DNA of 64,000 nucleotides from Caenorhabditis elegans. Lineage: Eukaryota; Nematoda; Chromadorea; Rhabditida; Rhabditidae. Shown here one piece after another: positions 61,201 through 64,000 of this stretch (positions within the stretch are counted from its first letter, which is position 1; every line of letters starts with the position of its first letter). The stretch spans positions 12,462,001-12,526,000 of the forward strand of contig NC_003283.11 in the NCBI RefSeq assembly GCF_000002985.6, given 5' to 3'. The position numbers and the translations under genes were made by a program. The notes below the pieces were generated by a model. That model made no database searches. It was not told where the DNA came from and saw only the letters and a program-made list of their open reading frames with translations.

Positions 61201-61897
61201 GTTTGTGCCATACTTAATCAAGACTTTGCTACCAAATAACGAGGCCAATGCATTTTCTAGACTTATTACTATTGAACAATTAAAAATTAGCAAAAAAGGC
61301 TGTATATATTGTATCAAGCAATAAAAGGAAATGAAAACATCAAAAACACGATACTATGAGATTTTATTTTATTTGTTCCTCTTTCTTACCAACCTACATA
61401 TACTCTATCCTGTTGACTCATATGAAATGGTTTTCCATGAGCTTAAGAGAACACTTTCAGTGCGTTCCAAATGTATGGAAAAGAACAAGAGAATTGAATG
61501 AATATAAAAGTGCTTCAAGACGCAATCCACGTCACCATCTTGTCACAACGCAATCGATCATCCACCAGCTTCAGTCGGCTGGTGTGAAAAATATCCGATT
61601 AATCAATTTTGTTGGCTGTGTCTGAACAACTGTTCACTTGACATTTAGAAAGATTTATATTTTATTTACAGATGAAAGAAGAAACAAAAATATGGAAAAA
61701 AAAGAAAATAAGTTATAGTAAAGTGTGTACTCGTGAAATCAATACTATAAGAAAGAAAGAAAACAACAAAAGAAAGAGCTCGAAAAGAGTGAGAATTCAA
61801 GTACATCCTTTACTTTTAAAGTAAAGAGAATCAGAAAAAGATCTAGAAGGGGGCTTTTTGGTAATAAATTATTTAAATAAATTACATACTTACAAAC
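55206..61897. other. 6.7-kb region with no convincing gene, upstream of cal-1
   Basis: Probably cal-1 regulatory DNA plus the flank of the next gene. GC-richer patches at 56760-57150, 57856-58060 and 58840-59160 may be promoters or unrecognised exons. Open frames at 56760-56984, 57280-57483, 58771-59229 and 61356-61625 show no domain. The last begins with a hydrophobic stretch (MRFYFICSSFLPTYIYSIL) and could be a small secreted protein, but I have no further support. Confidence 0.35.
57856..58116 (+). CDS. Candidate 86-aa open frame after an acceptor
   Basis: ATTTTCAG ends at 57851, four bases before the ATG at 57856, an arrangement typical of trans-splicing. The first 65 codons are GC-balanced, unlike the flanks, and predict a basic, hydroxylated N-terminus (MRLGVRSLHRSQAAILRL) that could be a mitochondrial targeting sequence, then a Cys/Phe-rich part. 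The last 20 codons return to AT-rich background. No homologue recognised. It may instead be a repeat fragment. Confidence 0.25.
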   Translation: MRLGVRSLHRSQAAILRLSDPQVLVLAYCRFTRYQFTLAFSCAESFPVNRKGLGFNALLCGAQLSTVLFQDSENKPLKQHFQEVIF

Positions 61898-63326
61898 CTA
61901 GCAAATGTCTGGACAATGCTCACAACATAGTTTTTCATTCCAGAAAATTGTACAGTACCTTTTCAAATGTGTCATTCTAGATGGCATTGATTCAACACAG
62001 GCCTGTGTCATCTGAAGTTGATTTGCCTGTCGAGCTTCAAAAGACGGAGTCACGGGACGACGAGTTGTCGGTACAAGTGGTTGATTTGGTTGAGTATATT
62101 GACTGTCTTGATTTGGATAATTATTTTCACGCAGAAATTCAAGAACATCGGAATACGAAGTTGTCATTCTGAAATGAATTCTAGTATTTGTATCAAACAT
62201 TGCATTCGATATTATATTCAAATGTCAGTAAATGTTCTGAAAGCATACCTATAATTGAATTCGACGGTATAACATGCGGCCACTTTGGCAGATTTGTGAA
62301 GGCATTGCAGAGCCCATCCAGTCTTACAGTCTTCCATGTTACAATACAAGTATGACAATGAGTCACAGTGTGGAGCATTACGATTGAAACAGCACTCACA
62401 CTTTAAATAAATGTAGGAATTTTTAGTTTTGAATATTCGAGACTTACATCTTTGGAGCCGGCCATCCAACGATTAAGAGAAATTGCTGGTTTATCAGAAG
62501 TGATAAGATTTAAGAACACTTGAAATCGTCCACGCTGAAAAATATTTTCAGAGTGTTCTGGAATTGAAGTAAAAAATATAAATACCCCTTTGTTAAGTCG
62601 TTTTTTGATTTCATCATCAATTCCTTGAGCTTTGCTTCTTATAAGTCCTTCTAATTGAGAACGACTTGGTAATTGAATTGTTCGACGGAAATCATATTCA
62701 TTTGATTCAATATTATAACATTTTGATATAGGCGTGTCGTTTTCAGATTGTGAAAGAAACTGAAATAGAGTCATTTCGCTAAATTTATAGAAAATGTATA
62801 AGCTCCCAACCTGATGTCTTCCACTAGCCAACTCGTTTTCAACGGCCTGAGATACATGACAAAGATCACAATATCTACAATACGTTCTTCCATTTCTCTC
62901 AATCACACCGCTGAAGTCATCACATTTTTGACTGAGAAGTGTCGTTTCTGGGACCATTGTGTATGGTAAATCAAATCGAATTCCAGCTGGACCTTCGAGA
63001 ACTGGGACTTGAAGTGTTACTCCAATTTCTCCAGCGAGAAATCCAAAATTCTGTTTCACTTTTATCTTTTTGAAATCAAGAGAATAATTTCCGGGAGCTC
63101 GAATGTAATAAACTCGATTTCCTCGCTCATTCACAATTTGAACATCCTCCTCTTTCACTGTTATTTCATTTTTCACTGAAGCCATTTTTGAAAATTATTG
63201 GAAAATTAGATTGTAGTGCTTACCTCCACGACAATTGTATAAACTAACTTCGTCAATAAGGATATATAGTTCATCATGAGCAAAAACATGGATACAAGTG
63301 GCAAGGAGGAGCCATATTGTTTTCAT
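61898..63326 (-). CDS. Secreted cysteine-rich protein of unknown family
   Basis: Six exons on the minus strand: 63326-63224, 63175-62811, 62759-62586, 62534-62448, 62400-62249, 62168-61898; 383 aa. Signal peptide at about 1-17 (MKTIWLLLATCIHVFAH), preceded by TTTTCAG. About 20 cysteines occur in clusters: YCRYCDLCHVS in the middle, CECCFNRNAPHC and LYCNMEDCKTGWALQC later, and a C-terminal RYCTIFWNEKLCCEHCPDIC. The central part carries LEGPAGIRFDLPYTMVPET. Between them is a polar linker with TTRRPVTPSFEA. No transmembrane segment, so it is probably secreted and disulphide-bonded. The terminal Cys cluster vaguely recalls PLAC-type ends of extracellular matrix proteins. I cannot name a family. 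All junctions keep frame and intron sizes are normal, so the gene looks intact. Confidence 0.82.
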
Positions 63327-64000
63327 GGTATGGGATCTGAAAATTTTGAATGAGATTTAAAAATGGAAACGTACTTCGATTTTTTCAAGTAATCATATAA
63401 AAATTTGCTGATATACTACAAATACAAAAAATATAGGTTGTAAAGGAATTTCAAAACCAAGCCAGTTTCAGCATAAATTGTTTAATGACTAAAGAATTTT
63501 TACTTGAGATTAGGGGCTTTATGACAAAAATTACTTGCAAGTAAGATCGTTTGATATCGAACTTACTAGTTTGAATGTTTGTTTATTAACTTACTGAAGT
63601 GGCGTTATCTGAAAATCGAAATAGTTAGCACCTTGACAACAGAAACACAATACAATATAAGCCTAGAGAAATGAAAATTTAATCGAAAGAGAGAACGGAC
63701 ACGGCACAGTGCGCAACGTTGCGGCAAGGTTTCTCTTGGCGGTAAAAGTGAAATCGGAACATTCAACAACGAATTGCATAATCGGCCATCACAACGACAG
63801 GATCTGCTTCTACTCATGCCAATTGGCTGGCAGGTCTTTCTGACCAGTTTCGGATAATTTTGAGTGGTGTGCGTATTTGATGAATACGAAAACGATGATT
63901 TTAAGTGTATGCATGCTTACTTTGTAAACATGTAGACTGTTCCAGAAAACAAAAATATAAATTAGAAAAATTAACTTATTATACGGAATAACTCTGGCAA
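63327..64000. other. Upstream flank of the cysteine-rich gene, window edge
   Basis: AT-rich. A GC-richer patch at 63690-63790 holds a minus-strand frame (63817-63605, MSRSRSCRCDGRLC start) with no recognised domain; it may be a promoter or a first exon of a gene beyond the window. Confidence 0.35.

Overview
The window looks like nuclear DNA of Caenorhabditis elegans, probably the part of chromosome V around atn-1, inx-17 and cal-1. Reasons: AT-rich intergenic DNA, many introns of 45-51 nt ending in TTTCAG, trans-splice-type acceptors just before start codons, nematode-specific families (srt receptors, innexins, ShK proteins, RPamide neuropeptides), and spliced products whose lengths match proteins I know (alpha-actinin 894/920 aa, CAL-1 161 aa). 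Identification is from memory and hand splicing, not from a search. All exon models below were checked for reading frame across every junction.

Layout. 1-6871: AT-rich, with a 193-bp pure AG tract, a possible edge exon on the minus strand, two GC-rich promoter-like patches and a nested hairpin. 6872-10710 (+): leucine-rich-repeat protein orthologous to the PP1 regulatory subunit PPP1R37. 10711-16412: long non-coding stretch leading to 16416-22047 (+): alpha-actinin atn-1, with a mutually exclusive exon pair. 22866-24068 (+): srt-class chemoreceptor whose first intron begins AT instead of GT. 25266-25509: an isolated innexin N-terminus, upstream of the complete innexin inx-17 (27465-31118, +), which carries a 1.1-kb terminal-inverted-repeat element in its largest intron.

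31375-35754 (-): probable operon of a zinc-finger protein (with a MULE-transposase-like DNA-binding region) and the mitochondrial ribosomal protein mrps-11; a 323-bp foldback element sits 10 nt inside one intron of the first gene. From the same promoter region, in the other direction, runs rbm-25 (36293-41516, +; RRM, RS/RE region, PWI), followed by a likely operon partner, a 4'-phosphopantetheinyl transferase (41805-43102). 43263-44250 (-): a 66-aa RPamide neuropeptide precursor (nlp-46 type).

44251-48711: mostly non-coding, with two abutting minisatellites. 48712-49999 (-): secreted ShK plus nitrobindin/THAP4-like protein; 51092-52871 (+): legumain protease with gut-type GATA sites upstream; 53120-55205 (-): cal-1 calmodulin-like protein with two start options. 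55206-61897: about 6.7 kb with no convincing gene. 61898-63326 (-): a secreted cysteine-rich protein that I cannot assign to a family. Most genes work independently; shared regulation is suggested only for the two operons and the bidirectional promoter at about 35.8-36.3 kb.
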